Source: Kumtagia sp963829135
GTDB taxonomy: Bacteria; Pseudomonadota; Alphaproteobacteria; Rhizobiales; Rhizobiaceae
Length of the DNA stretch: 64,000 nt
Direction: 5' to 3'
Assembly: GCA_963829135.1 (NCBI GenBank)
Contig: CAWHHO010000008.1
Coordinates: forward strand, 937,044 to 1,001,043
Shown here: positions 17,853-27,816 of the stretch, in pieces
Position numbering within the stretch: the stretch's first letter is position 1
Layout of the letters: every line of letters begins with the position of its first letter
The notes under the pieces: generated by a model
The model's database searches: none
What the model saw: the letters and a program-made list of their open reading frames with translations, nothing else
Told to the model about the DNA's origin: nothing
Position numbers and translations under genes: made by a program

Positions 17853-19485
17853 ATGTCGCTGAAACGATCGCGTTCAGCGGTTTTGTCTTTCGGTTAAAAA
17901 GCGGACAGCTCCGGACCGCTGACGGCAAAGCGGTCGATCTTCGCAGTCAGGCCGCCGAGGTACTCTCCGCGCTCGCGGCGCGGCCGGGCGAGATCGTTTC
18001 CAAGGATGCGCTGATGCAGGCCGTCTGGCCCGATACGTTCGTGACCGAGGACAGCGTTACTCAATGCATTGCCGATATCCGCCGCGCGTTGGGCGACAAC
18101 GGGCACGTGATCGTCCAGACCTTCCCCAAGCGAGGCTATCGGCTGAATGTCGACCAACCGGACGCTGACGCCGATGCCGGCATCAGGCGAGCCACGATTC
18201 CCGTTACGCGGCTCCGTTCTTGCTGCAATCGTTCTCGTGACGGCTGCTATCGGCGCGTATCTCGGCGCAGGACTGTGGCGAACCGCTCCTGTTCGTTCGA
18301 GCGACATACCGAGGATTGCGGTCCTTCCCTTCGAGGATTTCAGCATAGGGGCGGACAAGGGATATCTCAGCGACGCCGTCGCAGAAGGGATCATTACCGA
18401 GCTTGCGCGAAGCAAGACCTATGCGGTCATCGCCCGGAACTCGAGCTTCAGGTACCGCGGCCAGCCTATCGACGTCAGGCGGATCGGAGAAGAGCTCGGC
18501 GTCGACTACGTTCTCGAGGGCAGCCAGCAGAAGATCGGAAACCGGCTGAAAGTGACTGCTCAGTTGCTCGATGCGGGTGAAGGATCGCATGTTTGGTCCA
18601 ACACGTACAACCGGGAGGTTGGCGATTTCTTTGTTGTCCAGGAGGAAATCATCCGGACGCTTGCGGATCGGGTCGGGCAAAGGATCACTCGACCCTGGCC
18701 ACTGAACGAAGCCGCCCGGGTCAGCGCGCTTCACTATTACCTGATGGGGTATGCCGAGATCCAAAAGGATTTCTCCGCAAAGGGGACCGAGTTGCAACGG
18801 CAGTTCAGCCTCGATGCGGTCGAAGCGGATCCGAACTCGCAATTCGGATATATAGGGCTGGCCCACAGCTATCAGAGGGACGCGGCTTTCGGGTGGCACC
18901 AGCAGGACAATAGCCGTGAGGAGGCGTTGAAGCTTGGCGCCGAATACGCCGACAGAGCCATCCGGCTCGCTCCGGACGATGCCGAGTCGCATTGGGCCCG
19001 CGCCCGAGTGCATAGTGAAGCTGGCGAGGTCGAGCAGGCCCTTGCGCAGGTATGATCAGGCGATCGCCCTGAATCCCAGCAATTCGGAAATTCTCGTCGC
19101 CAGTGCGGAACCGCTGGTCGATATCGGCCGTACGGACGAAGCGATCGATCGGATCAAGCAGGCTATGGGCATCGATCCTTTCTACCCTGAATGGTTCAAC
19201 TGGCAGATGGGCTGGGTGCTCTACCACAAGAACGATTGCGAGGCTGCGCTAGCGTGGATGCGAAAGATGTCCAGGATCCAGGAGAGCGCCCACCGGACGC
19301 TTGCGTCGATCTACGCTTGCCTGGGCGACGAGCGGAAGGCAAAGGAAGCGCTTGCGGTTTTCCTCAAAGACTCGCCGGGCGACTCCATCAGCAAAGTGCG
19401 CGAGCAATGGGAGGAGAGTGCCATCGCCCCCGAAGCCGTCGAACGCTTGATCAAACACTTGCGGATCGCAGGCTTGCCGGAGTGA
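17853..19485 (+). pseudogene. Winged-helix / TolB-like / TPR regulator, at least three frameshifts
   Basis: Three overlapping frames spell one family of about 540 residues. The first is a winged-helix DNA-binding domain (DLRSQAAEVLSALAARPGEI, TFVTEDSVTQCIADIRRALG, QTFPKRGYRLNV). The second has a hydrophobic anchor and TolB-like domain (VLAAIVLVTAAIGAYLGAG, PRIAVLPFEDF, LGVDYVLEGSQQK). The third is a TPR-rich C-terminus (YDQAIALNPSNSEILVASAE, ACLGDERKAKEAL). Breaks fall near 17857 (after ATGTC), 18185 and 19047, each fixable by one base. Such CadC-like proteins sense signals and bind DNA directly. With three breaks it is probably a real pseudogene. Confidence 0.8.
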
Positions 19486-19894
19486 CCGCCGACCGTAGAG
19501 GCTTCTCAGCCCATAAGAGCGAGGTCCAGGAAGCCTTTCCTAGGTGATTGCAAAAACAGGTTAGAGTTGGCGCAGCCGCGACCTTGTGTGGTCGCCGGCA
19601 ATGCCTGCTTTGAGGAAATGGAAAAGTTGTGCTCTACGGTAGACATGCGGCGCATACCGGGCGCTCATGCTGCACACTCTAAGAGGTCCGCTTCGGGCTT
19701 CATGTCAGTCGTTCTCACCACCCCGTCCATTTAGATGCCGGACACAACCATGTCGCGGACGCAGGCAGCTTTGCGCACCACAAGCAAAGCCTCCGACACT
19801 TCGCCCCGAAATCAGCGGTGAACGCGCGCCCTGAGATCGCGCGCCATTTCGCAGCCTCTTCCCAACGCCAGCAGCCGATCCGAACATGTTAAAA
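19486..19894. other. Intergenic region, no gene supported
   Basis: About 410 bases between convergent genes. No open frame with a recognisable product. A short stretch near 19711-19741 resembles the dispersed repeat at 23086 and 28238. Confidence 0.5.
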
Positions 19895-20386
19895 TCATTC
19901 TGGTTGAACTCGGGTCCACAGATCGTTGAACGCGATGCTATCGAAGAATGCGGATGCCTTGACGATCTTGCCGGCAGTCATATCGAGGAACCAAGCATAT
20001 GTGTTGACGTAGGGCTTGCCGTCCTTCGCCGTTCCGGCCGCGTCGAACAGGATGATCACACTACTGCCATCCGCATGCATTTCGCGGATAACCGGTTTCA
20101 GGCCGATACTCATGCGAGCCACAAACGGTTGAATGACCTCGCTCAAGAACGCCTCACGGCCGGTGTAAGTCTTGGCCGCCGCGGAGTTGCCCGTGATGGT
20201 CCAGGTGGCGTTGTCGGCAAGCAGGTCGTATGGGCTGCCCGTTCCGGCGGCCCAAGCGTCGAAGGCGCGCTGGACTATGGCCTTGTTTTCCGCCTCACCA
20301 CCGGAGTTTTGCGCAGTCGCCGGAATGACCACTGCCGTTGCAAGGCCCGCGGCCGCGATGGCGATCAATGTGCCGAGAGACGTCAT
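19895..20386 (-). CDS. NTF2/SnoaL-like domain protein, exported
   Basis: About 163 residues with a signal peptide (LIAIAAAGLATAVVIPATAQ) followed by a cone-shaped NTF2-like fold of the SnoaL type: NKAIVQRAFDAWAAGTG, ADNATWTITGNS and GREAFLSEVIQPFVARM. The ATG at 20386 is preferred over 20392 because AAGGAG then sits 6 bases upstream. Family members range from isomerases to ligand-binding proteins, so the reaction is unknown. It follows the SDR gene by 13 bases on the same strand and is probably co-transcribed. Confidence 0.82.
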   Translation of the reverse strand: MTSLGTLIAIAAAGLATAVVIPATAQNSGGEAENKAIVQRAFDAWAAGTGSPYDLLADNATWTITGNSAAAKTYTGREAFLSEVIQPFVARMSIGLKPVIREMHADGSSVIILFDAAGTAKDGKPYVNTYAWFLDMTAGKIVKASAFFDSIAFNDLWTRVQPE

Positions 20387-20405
20387 TCTCATCTCCTTCC
20401 TTTGC

Positions 20406-21209
20406 TCAGATCTGGTTTTCCCAGGCAGCGAGCTGGTGCGTTTTCAACATGTCCTCGATCGCCTTCGGAACAACGTTGCGGAACTTGCCTGCGTCTGAGG
20501 GAACGATCTCGATCATTCGGTCGATCATCTCCTTCGGGTCCATCTTGCCCTCAGGCGTGGCGAAGAAGTCATCGAAGCCTTTGCGCAGGTCGGCTCGCTT
20601 GGTGAAGTTCTTCTTGTCGTCCAGCCAGCGGAAGGGATTGTCGGCCATCGTCTCGTTGTATCCGGTGTAGTAGGCGCCCGGATTGATGGTCTGGATCTTG
20701 ATGCCGTAGGCAGCCAGCTCTTGCTGCAGCGCTTCGGCGATCGACTCCAGCGCATGCTTGGTCGAGACGTAGGTGCCCCAGTTTGCCGGCGTAAACAGGC
20801 CGCCCATGGAGGAGGTGAAGACGACCTTGCCCTTCTTCTTCTCGACGATCCACTTTTTCACGACGCCCTGTGTCAGGGTCAGCGGCAGGAAGACGTTGAT
20901 CTCGAAATTGCGGCGCACGAGATCGACTGGAATCTCCCAGACTGGGCCGGCTTCGCCCTGGCCGGCATTGTTCCAGAGCACGTCAAAATCCCACGACTGC
21001 GCCTGGGCGATGTCGTAGGGGTCGGTGAGGTCGAGCCGCTCGACCCGCAGAGTATCAAGGCCGAGATCCTTGGCCTTCTTGCGCAGCGGCATGACCTGTG
21101 GCGAAACCTGTACGGTGGCGATGACCTTGTGGCCGTTCCCGGCCAGGCCGATGGCCGCGGCTTCGCCGAAGCCGGAGCCTGCGCCGGTGATGAGAATGGT
21201 CTTGGACAT
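20406..21209 (-). CDS. Short-chain dehydrogenase/reductase
   Basis: 267-residue classical SDR. The Rossmann TGAGSGFG dinucleotide motif is at residues 8-15, NNAG is present (LWNNAGQGE), and the catalytic Ser (TSSMGG) and YxxxK (YVSTK) follow. Length is standard. The GlcG-like gene precedes it by 44 bases and the NTF2-like gene follows it, so the three form an operon-like group behind an AraC regulator. The substrate is not predictable. Confidence 0.92.
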   Translation of the reverse strand: MSKTILITGAGSGFGEAAAIGLAGNGHKVIATVQVSPQVMPLRKKAKDLGLDTLRVERLDLTDPYDIAQAQSWDFDVLWNNAGQGEAGPVWEIPVDLVRRNFEINVFLPLTLTQGVVKKWIVEKKKGKVVFTSSMGGLFTPANWGTYVSTKHALESIAEALQQELAAYGIKIQTINPGAYYTGYNETMADNPFRWLDDKKNFTKRADLRKGFDDFFATPEGKMDPKEMIDRMIEIVPSDAGKFRNVVPKAIEDMLKTHQLAAWENQI

Positions 21210-21253
21210 GGGCTGTTCCTTTCGTCTAGCCGGAGAATGTTCTGGTGAACTCG

Positions 21254-21658
21254 TCAGCGAGCGAGTGCGGCCACGGCGGCCTGGGCGATGTCGAGATCCT
21301 GCGAGACGGCTCCGCCTGAGACGCCGACGGCGCCTATCGTCGCTCCGTCAGGCCCCGCCAGCGGAATGCCGCCGGCGAAGGTCGTCAGCCCACCATTGCT
21401 GTTTTCCAGGCCCGGGGCCGGAGCACCGGGCTTGCAGTATTCCCAGACGGCTTCGCTTGTGGTCTGAAACAGCACAGCCGTTCGCGCCTTGCTGATCGAC
21501 ACGTCTATCGAGCCAAGCACGGCGCCATCCATGCGGCTGAAAGCCTTGAGATGGGCGCCTGCGTCGAGCACCGCGATGTTGACGGGAACGCCGATTTCGC
21601 GGGACCGGGCTTGTGCGCCTTCCAGAACTGCCTGCGCTTGGCGAGAAGTAAGTTGCAT
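21254..21658 (-). CDS. GlcG/HbpS family heme-binding-like protein
   Basis: 134-residue protein of the GlcG/HbpS (DUF336) family, a small PAS-like alpha/beta fold. Signature segments are VPVNIAVLDAGAHLKAFSRM, SIDVSISKARTAVLF and the glycine-rich FAGGIPL-GPDGATIGAVGVSGG end. HbpS of Streptomyces binds heme and acts as an extracytoplasmic redox sensor, while GlcG homologues lie beside metabolic dehydrogenases. There is no signal peptide here. Probably a cofactor-binding accessory of the SDR operon. Confidence 0.87.
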   Translation of the reverse strand: MQLTSRQAQAVLEGAQARSREIGVPVNIAVLDAGAHLKAFSRMDGAVLGSIDVSISKARTAVLFQTTSEAVWEYCKPGAPAPGLENSNGGLTTFAGGIPLAGPDGATIGAVGVSGGAVSQDLDIAQAAVAALAR

Positions 21659-21884
21659 GGGATGTGCTCCTGGGCGCGCGTCGTGCCGCGATCGGCCACA
21701 ACGCCGGGGAAGCTAACCCTTGATGTACATTCGGCCAGCGCGCTCAGTGCTGTGTTTTGGATCCGAGTGCTGTCTTGAACAGCGCGCTCATGCGGCGCCT
21801 GCTCACGTTTTCGCGAGCCATCGAGTTCGCGGCGGGGCTGATCGATCGAAATGTGGTGGTGCGGGCCTCTGCCGAGGCGAATTG

Positions 21885-22844
21885 CTAGAACAGACGAGCG
21901 CGTCGCCATGCGCCAGGCGTGTTTCCGATTGCCTTAAGAAAGGCCCTTGTGAAATGACTCTGATCTGCAAAGCCGCAACTGTGTGCGACCTCGTCGATCG
22001 GCAGCCTGGACTTCAGCAGCAGATCCTTCGCGCGATCAATGCGCTGGCCGAGCAGCCACTGCATTGGCGTCGTGCCTGTCGTGATCTTGAAAGCGCGCGC
22101 AAAATGACTGCGGGAAAGGCTGCAGACCTGTGCAAGCTCGTCGAGACCGATCCTGCCGTCGATATGGGCGAGCAGCATTTCCTTGCTGCGCCGTTCTTGC
22201 CATGGCGCAAGCGTGCCCTTTTTTGGTTGAGTGGCCGCTATGGATGGGGCGAGCGAGGAGTGAACGCGCAGGAGGTGGGTGCAGAGCAGGTCGAGCGCTT
22301 GCTCGACGAAGAGTTGTGGGGAGGGCTCTGCATGCTCCGAACAGCGGCTCAACCAACGGAGAACGTGGGATCCAACCGGGTCTTCCTTGGCCACGGAAGG
22401 CATGAGCTCTATTTTGCCTGCGCGGTCGAACGCCTGGCCGGCGAACGATTGCAAACGAGCATCGCTCAGCAATACGTAGGAGAGAGACGCTTCATTGTCG
22501 ATGTCCCAATGGCCGTCCCACTTGGCGGGCACGATACCGACACCGCCAGGGCGCCCGGTTCCTGCAAGTCGGATAGCTCCGGTGCGCCATACGCGAGGCG
22601 ACGGGGGGCCATAGTATGTCGCAATAATGTGGACGGGGAGCGCCGGAATAGCATCGTGCAATTCGGGATGCAGCCACCGTGTCGTGATCAAAGTCTCGCT
22701 TTCGGGGATCTCCGCGACCCTTGGTGGCGGCCCCGCTATCACGCCGGCACAAATTTCCAGCGCCTCGCGCTGCAGGGATGGCAGTTGTGAGACGCTGCTT
22801 GCAGCACTGGCCGAACGTTCCGGAAATTGACTACGAGACGGCAT
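21885..22844 (-). CDS. AraC family transcriptional regulator
   Basis: 319 residues with a degenerate N-terminal ligand domain and a C-terminal double helix-turn-helix. The AraC signature is clear: IGLDELAQVCSLSRSHFARA (first HTH), then LPIDEVAHSCGFADQSHFTR and FLKAIGNTPGAWRR (second HTH). It runs in the same direction as the downstream GlcG/SDR/NTF2 group (gap 226 bases) and is the likely regulator of that group. It faces away from the sugar ABC operon beginning at 23359, so it could also act there. Confidence 0.9.
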   Translation of the reverse strand: MPSRSQFPERSASAASSVSQLPSLQREALEICAGVIAGPPPRVAEIPESETLITTRWLHPELHDAIPALPVHIIATYYGPPSPRVWRTGAIRLAGTGRPGGVGIVPAKWDGHWDIDNEASLSYVLLSDARLQSFAGQAFDRAGKIELMPSVAKEDPVGSHVLRWLSRCSEHAEPSPQLFVEQALDLLCTHLLRVHSSLAPSIAATQPKKGTLAPWQERRSKEMLLAHIDGRIGLDELAQVCSLSRSHFARAFKITTGTTPMQWLLGQRIDRAKDLLLKSRLPIDEVAHSCGFADQSHFTRAFLKAIGNTPGAWRRARLF

Positions 22845-23358
22845 ATTCAGATTTGCATCAAGCAGATTCGGGGGAAAAGGTGCTACGGAAGTTACCTTGT
22901 CGGGAGCTCAATAACATATCTCGAAGGAGAAGTTTATACTCGGGGACAGGCAGCGCCGACCTCTGATCTCGCTTTAAAAGTGCCGACGTGCAATTTCCGC
23001 GAAAGCGGTAGCTTCTCGCCGTAAAACAACATTCGATCCGTGAAAGCGAACTTCCGGATTGCGCTTCATCTCGTCATTCCCACAGTCCCATCCATTCCCC
23101 AAAAACCGGACATCACTGTCGGTGGCGGCCACAGCGCCGGTCTAAGGTCCCGTGTCGCAGTCGAAGGAGGTGAAAAGCAGCCGTTCCGAGGCCAACGGGC
23201 AGGGCAGCGATGCGCCTCGTCGCGGTCGTTCATTGGTAGCGAGCGCGCCGCGACTTTAGTATTATCGTATTTGGGCGCCCGATCTATAAGGTACCGCTTT
23301 TCGCCGCTTCAAGGACAGCTTACTACCAATTCTATTGCTTGGAGAGACGGAGAAGTCG
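22845..23358. other. Divergent intergenic region between araC-like gene and ABC operon
   Basis: About 510 bases holding the promoters of two divergent units. I cannot define -10/-35 boxes with confidence. A dispersed repeat copy lies near 23086-23116. A ribosome-binding site (GGAGAGACGGAG) lies just before the ABC ATPase start. Confidence 0.5.
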
Positions 23359-24429
23359 ATGGCGTCGGTCGAAATTCGTGACGTCCACAAATCCTTCGGT
23401 TCAGTCGAGATTCTTCACGGCGTGAGCATCGACATTGTCGATGGGGAGTTCGTCACGCTCGTCGGTCCGTCCGGCTGCGGCAAGTCTACATTGCTCAGGA
23501 TGATCGCCGGCCTCGAAGGCATCACACGCGGCGAGATCGCGATCGGTGATCGCGTCGTCAATCATGTCGCGCCGAAAGAGCGTGACATCGCCATGGTATT
23601 CCAGAACTACGCGCTTTACCCGCACATGACCGTCGCCGAAAACATGGCCTTCTCGCTGATGCTGAAGAACGCGTCGAAAGCCGAAAGCGACGCGCGGGTC
23701 CAGCGCGCCGCCGAGATCCTCGGCCTCATCCCGCTGCTGTCGCGCTATCCTCGCCAGTTGTCCGGTGGCCAGCGCCAGCGTGTAGCCATGGGGCGGGCAA
23801 TTGTGCGCGATCCCCAAGTCTTCCTCTTCGACGAGCCGCTGTCCAATCTCGACGCCAAACTTCGCGTCGCCATGCGCGCCGAGATAAAGGAACTGCATCA
23901 GCGCCTGAAGACCACCACTGTCTATGTCACGCACGACCAGATCGAGGCGATGACCATGGCCGACAGGATCGTCGTCATGCATGACGGAAAAGTCGAACAG
24001 ATCGGCCGCCCGCTCGACCTTTACGACCGCCCGGACAACCTTTTCGTCGCGAGCTTCATCGGCTCGCCCGCGATGAACTTTCTGCGCGGCGAGATCGGCG
24101 GCGACGGCGCGCCGTCCTTCCAGGGCGGAGGCGGCATCTCCGTACCGTTGCGCGGAGCGGCCGGCGCCGCCAGGGGCTCGCCGGTCGTTCTCGGAATCCG
24201 GCCCGAACATCTCACGCTCTCCGACCAGGGCTTTCCGGTCGAGATTGTCGTCGTCGAGCCGACCGGTGCGGAAATCCAAATCATTGGCCGCACGCCGGGC
24301 GGCGAGGATATCGTCGCGAATTTCCGAGAACGGCACGAATTCGAACCGGGCGCGACGGTGCGGCTCGCCGCTGAACCCGGCCTGATCCATCTTTTCAATG
24401 GAGAAACCGGACAGCGGATAAAAAGCTGA
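23359..24429 (+). CDS. ABC sugar transporter ATPase (UgpC/MalK type)
   Basis: About 356-residue ATPase powering a carbohydrate importer of the CUT1 class. Visible motifs are Walker A GPSGCGKST, Q-loop VFQNYALYP, signature LSGGQRQRVAMGRAIVRDP, Walker B VFLFDEPLSNLDAK and the switch His in VYVTHDQIEAM. A C-terminal TOBE/OB domain follows (ILGIRPEHL-type, here VLGIRPEHLTLSD). Start ATG 23359, with a GGAG site upstream. First gene of a four-gene operon with its binding protein and two permeases. Confidence 0.95.
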   Translation: MASVEIRDVHKSFGSVEILHGVSIDIVDGEFVTLVGPSGCGKSTLLRMIAGLEGITRGEIAIGDRVVNHVAPKERDIAMVFQNYALYPHMTVAENMAFSLMLKNASKAESDARVQRAAEILGLIPLLSRYPRQLSGGQRQRVAMGRAIVRDPQVFLFDEPLSNLDAKLRVAMRAEIKELHQRLKTTTVYVTHDQIEAMTMADRIVVMHDGKVEQIGRPLDLYDRPDNLFVASFIGSPAMNFLRGEIGGDGAPSFQGGGGISVPLRGAAGAARGSPVVLGIRPEHLTLSDQGFPVEIVVVEPTGAEIQIIGRTPGGEDIVANFRERHEFEPGATVRLAAEPGLIHLFNGETGQRIKS

Positions 24430-24479
24430 AGAACGGACGGACTGCGCCACCGAACGAGGAACCCAAGGAGGAAATGACG

Positions 24480-25805
24480 ATGAAATTTACCAGACGCGAT
24501 GTGATACGCACGACTGCGGCAGCCGCCGCAGGCGCAGTGGGCAGCCGCTTTCTGAGTTCGCCTGCCTTCGCCCAGGACGCGCTGACATTCACGCCGGAAC
24601 CCGGCGCGACTCTGAGGCTGCTGCGCTGGTCGCCTTTCGTGCAGGGCGACGAGGATGCGTGGCTTGCCAACACCAAGCGCTTCACCGACGCCACCGGCGT
24701 GCAGGTGCGTGTCGACAAGGAAAGCTGGGAGGACATCCGGCCCAAGGCCGCCGTCGCCGCCAATGTCGGCTCCGGCCCCGACCTGATGCTTGTCTGGTTC
24801 GACGACGCCCATCAGTATCCAGACAAATTGCTTGATGTCACAGACCTCGGCGAATATCTCGGCAAAAAGTATGGCGGCTGGTATGACGGTCCGAAGGGCT
24901 ATGCCACTCGCGACGGCAAGTTCATCGGCCTGCCGGTGGCAGCCATCGGCAACGCCATCGTCTACCGAGACAGTTGGGTCAAAGAAGCAGGCTTCTCCGA
25001 ATTCCCGAAAGACACCGCAGGCTTCCTGGAGCTCTGCAAGGCCCTGCAGAAGACAGGCCACCCGGCGGGCTTCACCCATGGCCACGGCGTCGGCGACGGT
25101 AACAACTACGCCCACTGGTTGCTGTGGAGCCACGGCGGCAAGATGGTCGACGAGAGTGGCAAGGTCGTCATCAACAGCCCCGAGACGATGAAGTCGATCG
25201 AATACGCGATGGAGCTCTACAAGACCTTTATCCCGGGTACGGAAAGCTGGCTCGACGTCAACAACAACCGCGCGTTCCTCGCCGGCGAACTCGGCGTGAT
25301 CGCCAACGGCATCTCGGCTTACAGGACCGCCCAGATCAACAAGGACAATGATCCGAAGCTCGCCGAGATCGCCAAGGACATCCGGACCACCAACCTGCCG
25401 ATCGGCCCTGTCGGCCAATCCGTCGAATTGCACCAGACTACGGTCGGCGTTATTTTCAACTACACACCATACCCGAACGCGGCGAAGGCCTACCTTCAGT
25501 TCATGTTCGAGGAGGCCCAGATGAAGGACTGGATCAAGGGCTCGCTCGGTTACTGCTGCCAGACGCTGAAAGGTTTCGCCAACAATCCTATCTGGTCGGA
25601 AGATCCCAACGCCGTCGCCTATTCCAAGGCCTCGGAGACGCTACGCCCGAACGGTTATGCCGGCCCGCTTGGTTACGCATCGGCCGCCACCATGGCCGAC
25701 TACGTGCTGGTCGACATGTACGCCAAGGCTGTCACCGGCCAGGCAACGCCGCAGGAGGCGATGGAGGAAGCCGAGAAGCGAGCCAACCGGTATTATCGAG
25801 TATAG
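24480..25805 (+). CDS. ABC transporter extracellular substrate-binding protein
   Basis: About 441 residues, solute-binding protein family 1 (sugar or polyol). The N-terminus MKFTRRDVIRTTAAAAAGAV has the twin-arginine pattern followed by a hydrophobic stretch and AFA, so export by Tat is likely. The mature part shows the TPEPGATLRLLRWSPFV beginning and FIGLPVAAIGNAIVYRDSW, typical of this family. The second ATG (24480) is best spaced from AAGGAGG. The ligand is unknown. The downstream gap of about 180 bases to the permease carries palindromic repeats that may stabilise or end the longer transcript. Confidence 0.93.
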   Translation: MKFTRRDVIRTTAAAAAGAVGSRFLSSPAFAQDALTFTPEPGATLRLLRWSPFVQGDEDAWLANTKRFTDATGVQVRVDKESWEDIRPKAAVAANVGSGPDLMLVWFDDAHQYPDKLLDVTDLGEYLGKKYGGWYDGPKGYATRDGKFIGLPVAAIGNAIVYRDSWVKEAGFSEFPKDTAGFLELCKALQKTGHPAGFTHGHGVGDGNNYAHWLLWSHGGKMVDESGKVVINSPETMKSIEYAMELYKTFIPGTESWLDVNNNRAFLAGELGVIANGISAYRTAQINKDNDPKLAEIAKDIRTTNLPIGPVGQSVELHQTTVGVIFNYTPYPNAAKAYLQFMFEEAQMKDWIKGSLGYCCQTLKGFANNPIWSEDPNAVAYSKASETLRPNGYAGPLGYASAATMADYVLVDMYAKAVTGQATPQEAMEEAEKRANRYYRV

Positions 25806-25820
25806 GCCCTAGCCTATTTT

Positions 25821-25962
25821 CCTTCTCCCCTCAGCGAGAGAAGGTGTCGCGAGTGACAGACGAGGACGGGCCCCTATTTCCGCAAGGACAGCGCGCCCGC
25901 GCCTCGTCTGCCTCCTGAGCCCGCCGAAGGGCTGCATCTTTTCCCCGTGAACGGGGAGAAGA
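25821..25962. repeat. Palindromic intergenic mosaic element (RIME-like)
   Basis: Two hairpins flank this gap: CCTTCTC / GAGAAGG at 25821-25844, and a longer near-perfect stem TCTTTTCCCCGT / ACGGGGAGAAGA around 25938-25962. This resembles the rhizobial intergenic palindromes found between cotranscribed genes. It sits between the binding-protein and first permease genes. Confidence 0.65.
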
Positions 25963-25982
25963 AACATCATTATGAGGAGCCC

Positions 25983-26921
25983 ATGGCCTCAATATCAGTC
26001 GCCACACCACCCCGCCCGCCGCTGTCGAAGCGGCTCGCGGAAAGCCGTGGTTTCCTGTCCTTCGGCTTCATGCTGCCTGCGGCAGCGCTGCTCCTCGTTT
26101 TCCTTACCTATCCACTCGGCCTAGGCGTCTGGCTCGGCTTCACCGACGCCCGCATCGGCCGTCCCGGCATCTTCATCGGTCTGGAGAATTACGAATATCT
26201 CTGGGATGATTCCATCTTCTGGCTCTCGGTCTTCAACACGCTGCTCTACACGGTCAGCGCCTCGATCCTGAAATTTGTGCTCGGCCTCTGGCTGGCATTG
26301 CTGTTGAACGAGAACCTGCCGTTCAAGTCCTTCTTCCGCGCCGTGATCCTGCTGCCTTGGGTGGTGCCGACCGTTTTGTCGGCCATCGCCTTCTGGTGGA
26401 TCTACGACTCCCAGTTTTCGATCGTTTCGTGGGCGCTCATCGAGATAGGCGTCATCGACCATCGCATCAATTTCCTCGGGGATCCCGAGAACGCCCGTGC
26501 TTCGGTTATCGCCGCCAATGTCTGGCGCGGCATTCCGTTTGTGGCGATCACGCTGCTCGCCGGCCTGCAGACAATCCCTCAGTCGCTGTATGAGGCCGCC
26601 ACGCTCGACGGCGCCAGCCGCTGGCAGCTTTTCCGCTATGTCACTCTGCCGCTGCTCACTCCGATCATCGCCATCACCATGACGTTTTCGGTGCTCTTCA
26701 CCTTTACCGATTTCCAGCTCATCTACGTGCTGACACGGGGCGGTCCGGTCAACGCCACCCATCTGATGGCAACGCTCTCCTTCCAGCGCGGCATTTCCGG
26801 TGGCCAGCTCGGCGAGGGCGCAGCGATCGCGGTCGCCATGATCCCCTTCCTGCTTGCGGCGATCCTGTTCAGCTATTTCGGCCTGCAGCGACGCAAATGG
26901 CAGCAGGGCGGAGGCGACTGA
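25983..26921 (+). CDS. ABC sugar transporter permease (MalF type)
   Basis: About 312 residues with six predicted membrane helices (first at LPAAALLLVFLTYPLGLGVW). The conserved EAA loop reads YEAATLDGASRWQLFRYVTL PLL, where it contacts the ATPase. Start ATG 25983 has GAGGAG upstream. It pairs with the second permease, which begins one base after its stop. Confidence 0.93.
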   Translation: MASISVATPPRPPLSKRLAESRGFLSFGFMLPAAALLLVFLTYPLGLGVWLGFTDARIGRPGIFIGLENYEYLWDDSIFWLSVFNTLLYTVSASILKFVLGLWLALLLNENLPFKSFFRAVILLPWVVPTVLSAIAFWWIYDSQFSIVSWALIEIGVIDHRINFLGDPENARASVIAANVWRGIPFVAITLLAGLQTIPQSLYEAATLDGASRWQLFRYVTLPLLTPIIAITMTFSVLFTFTDFQLIYVLTRGGPVNATHLMATLSFQRGISGGQLGEGAAIAVAMIPFLLAAILFSYFGLQRRKWQQGGGD

Positions 26922-26922
26922 C

Positions 26923-27816
26923 ATGGCTGTCACCGACTCCACGACACAAGTCTCCGGCGACGATGGGGGCATGGGCTACCTGCAGAGCCTGCCGCGGCGC
27001 GTTGTTACCATCTACCTGCCGCTACTGGTTTTCGTCATCGTGCTGCTTTTCCCGTTCTACTGGATGGCCATTACTTCTGTGAAGCCGAACGAGCAGATGA
27101 CCAATTTCAATGATTTCAGCCCGTTCTGGGTGATCGGCCCGACGCTTGAGCATTTCCGCTATCTGCTCTTCGAAACCTCGTATCCGGGCTGGCTTTGGAA
27201 CACGGTTCTCATCTCGACGGCGTCAACCGCGCTGTCGCTCTTCGCCGCCGTCTTTGCCGCCTACGCCATCGAGCGGCTGCGTTTCTCCGGTTCGCGCCAA
27301 GTTGGCCTGGCGATCTTCCTCGCCTATCTCGTGCCGCCCTCGATCCTCTTCATCCCGCTTTCGGTGATGGTGTTTAGTCTCGGCCTCTACGACACGCCCT
27401 TTGCGTTAATCCTCACCTATCCGACCTTCCTCGTGCCCTTCTGTACATGGTTGCTAATGGGGTATTTCCGCTCCATACCCTTCGAGCTTGAGGAATGCGC
27501 GCTGATAGACGGCGCCAGCCGCTGGCAGATCCTGACCAAAATCATCCTGCCGCTGTCAGTGCCCGGCCTGATCTCTGCAGGTATCTTTGCCTTCACGCTT
27601 TCCTGGAACGAATTCATCTACGCACTGACTTTCATTCAGTCCTCCGAGAACAAAACCGTTCCGGTTGGCGTGCTTACCGAACTCGTCCGCTCCGATGTGT
27701 ATGAGTGGGGCGCGCTAATGGCCGGCGCACTGATCGGCTCGCTGCCGGTCGTGATCCTCTACTCGTTTTTCGTCGAGCACTACGTCTCGTCGATGACCGG
27801 CGCGGTGAAGGAGTAG
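26923..27816 (+). CDS. ABC sugar transporter permease (MalG type)
   Basis: About 297 residues, inner membrane. The family EAA motif is EECALIDGASRWQILTKIIL, and the helix pattern (YLPLLVFVIVLLFPFYWMAI at the start) is standard for MalG-type partners. The ATG at 26923 lies 8 bases after GGAGG and directly after the stop of the first permease. It completes the importer; no enzyme gene follows in the same operon, so the sugar is not indicated. Confidence 0.93.
   Translation: MAVTDSTTQVSGDDGGMGYLQSLPRRVVTIYLPLLVFVIVLLFPFYWMAITSVKPNEQMTNFNDFSPFWVIGPTLEHFRYLLFETSYPGWLWNTVLISTASTALSLFAAVFAAYAIERLRFSGSRQVGLAIFLAYLVPPSILFIPLSVMVFSLGLYDTPFALILTYPTFLVPFCTWLLMGYFRSIPFELEECALIDGASRWQILTKIILPLSVPGLISAGIFAFTLSWNEFIYALTFIQSSENKTVPVGVLTELVRSDVYEWGALMAGALIGSLPVVILYSFFVEHYVSSMTGAVKE

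Noticed and set aside
24021..25433. Minus-strand open frame of 470 codons
   Set aside because: Antisense to the ABC ATPase and binding protein; a shadow of GC-rich coding sequence.
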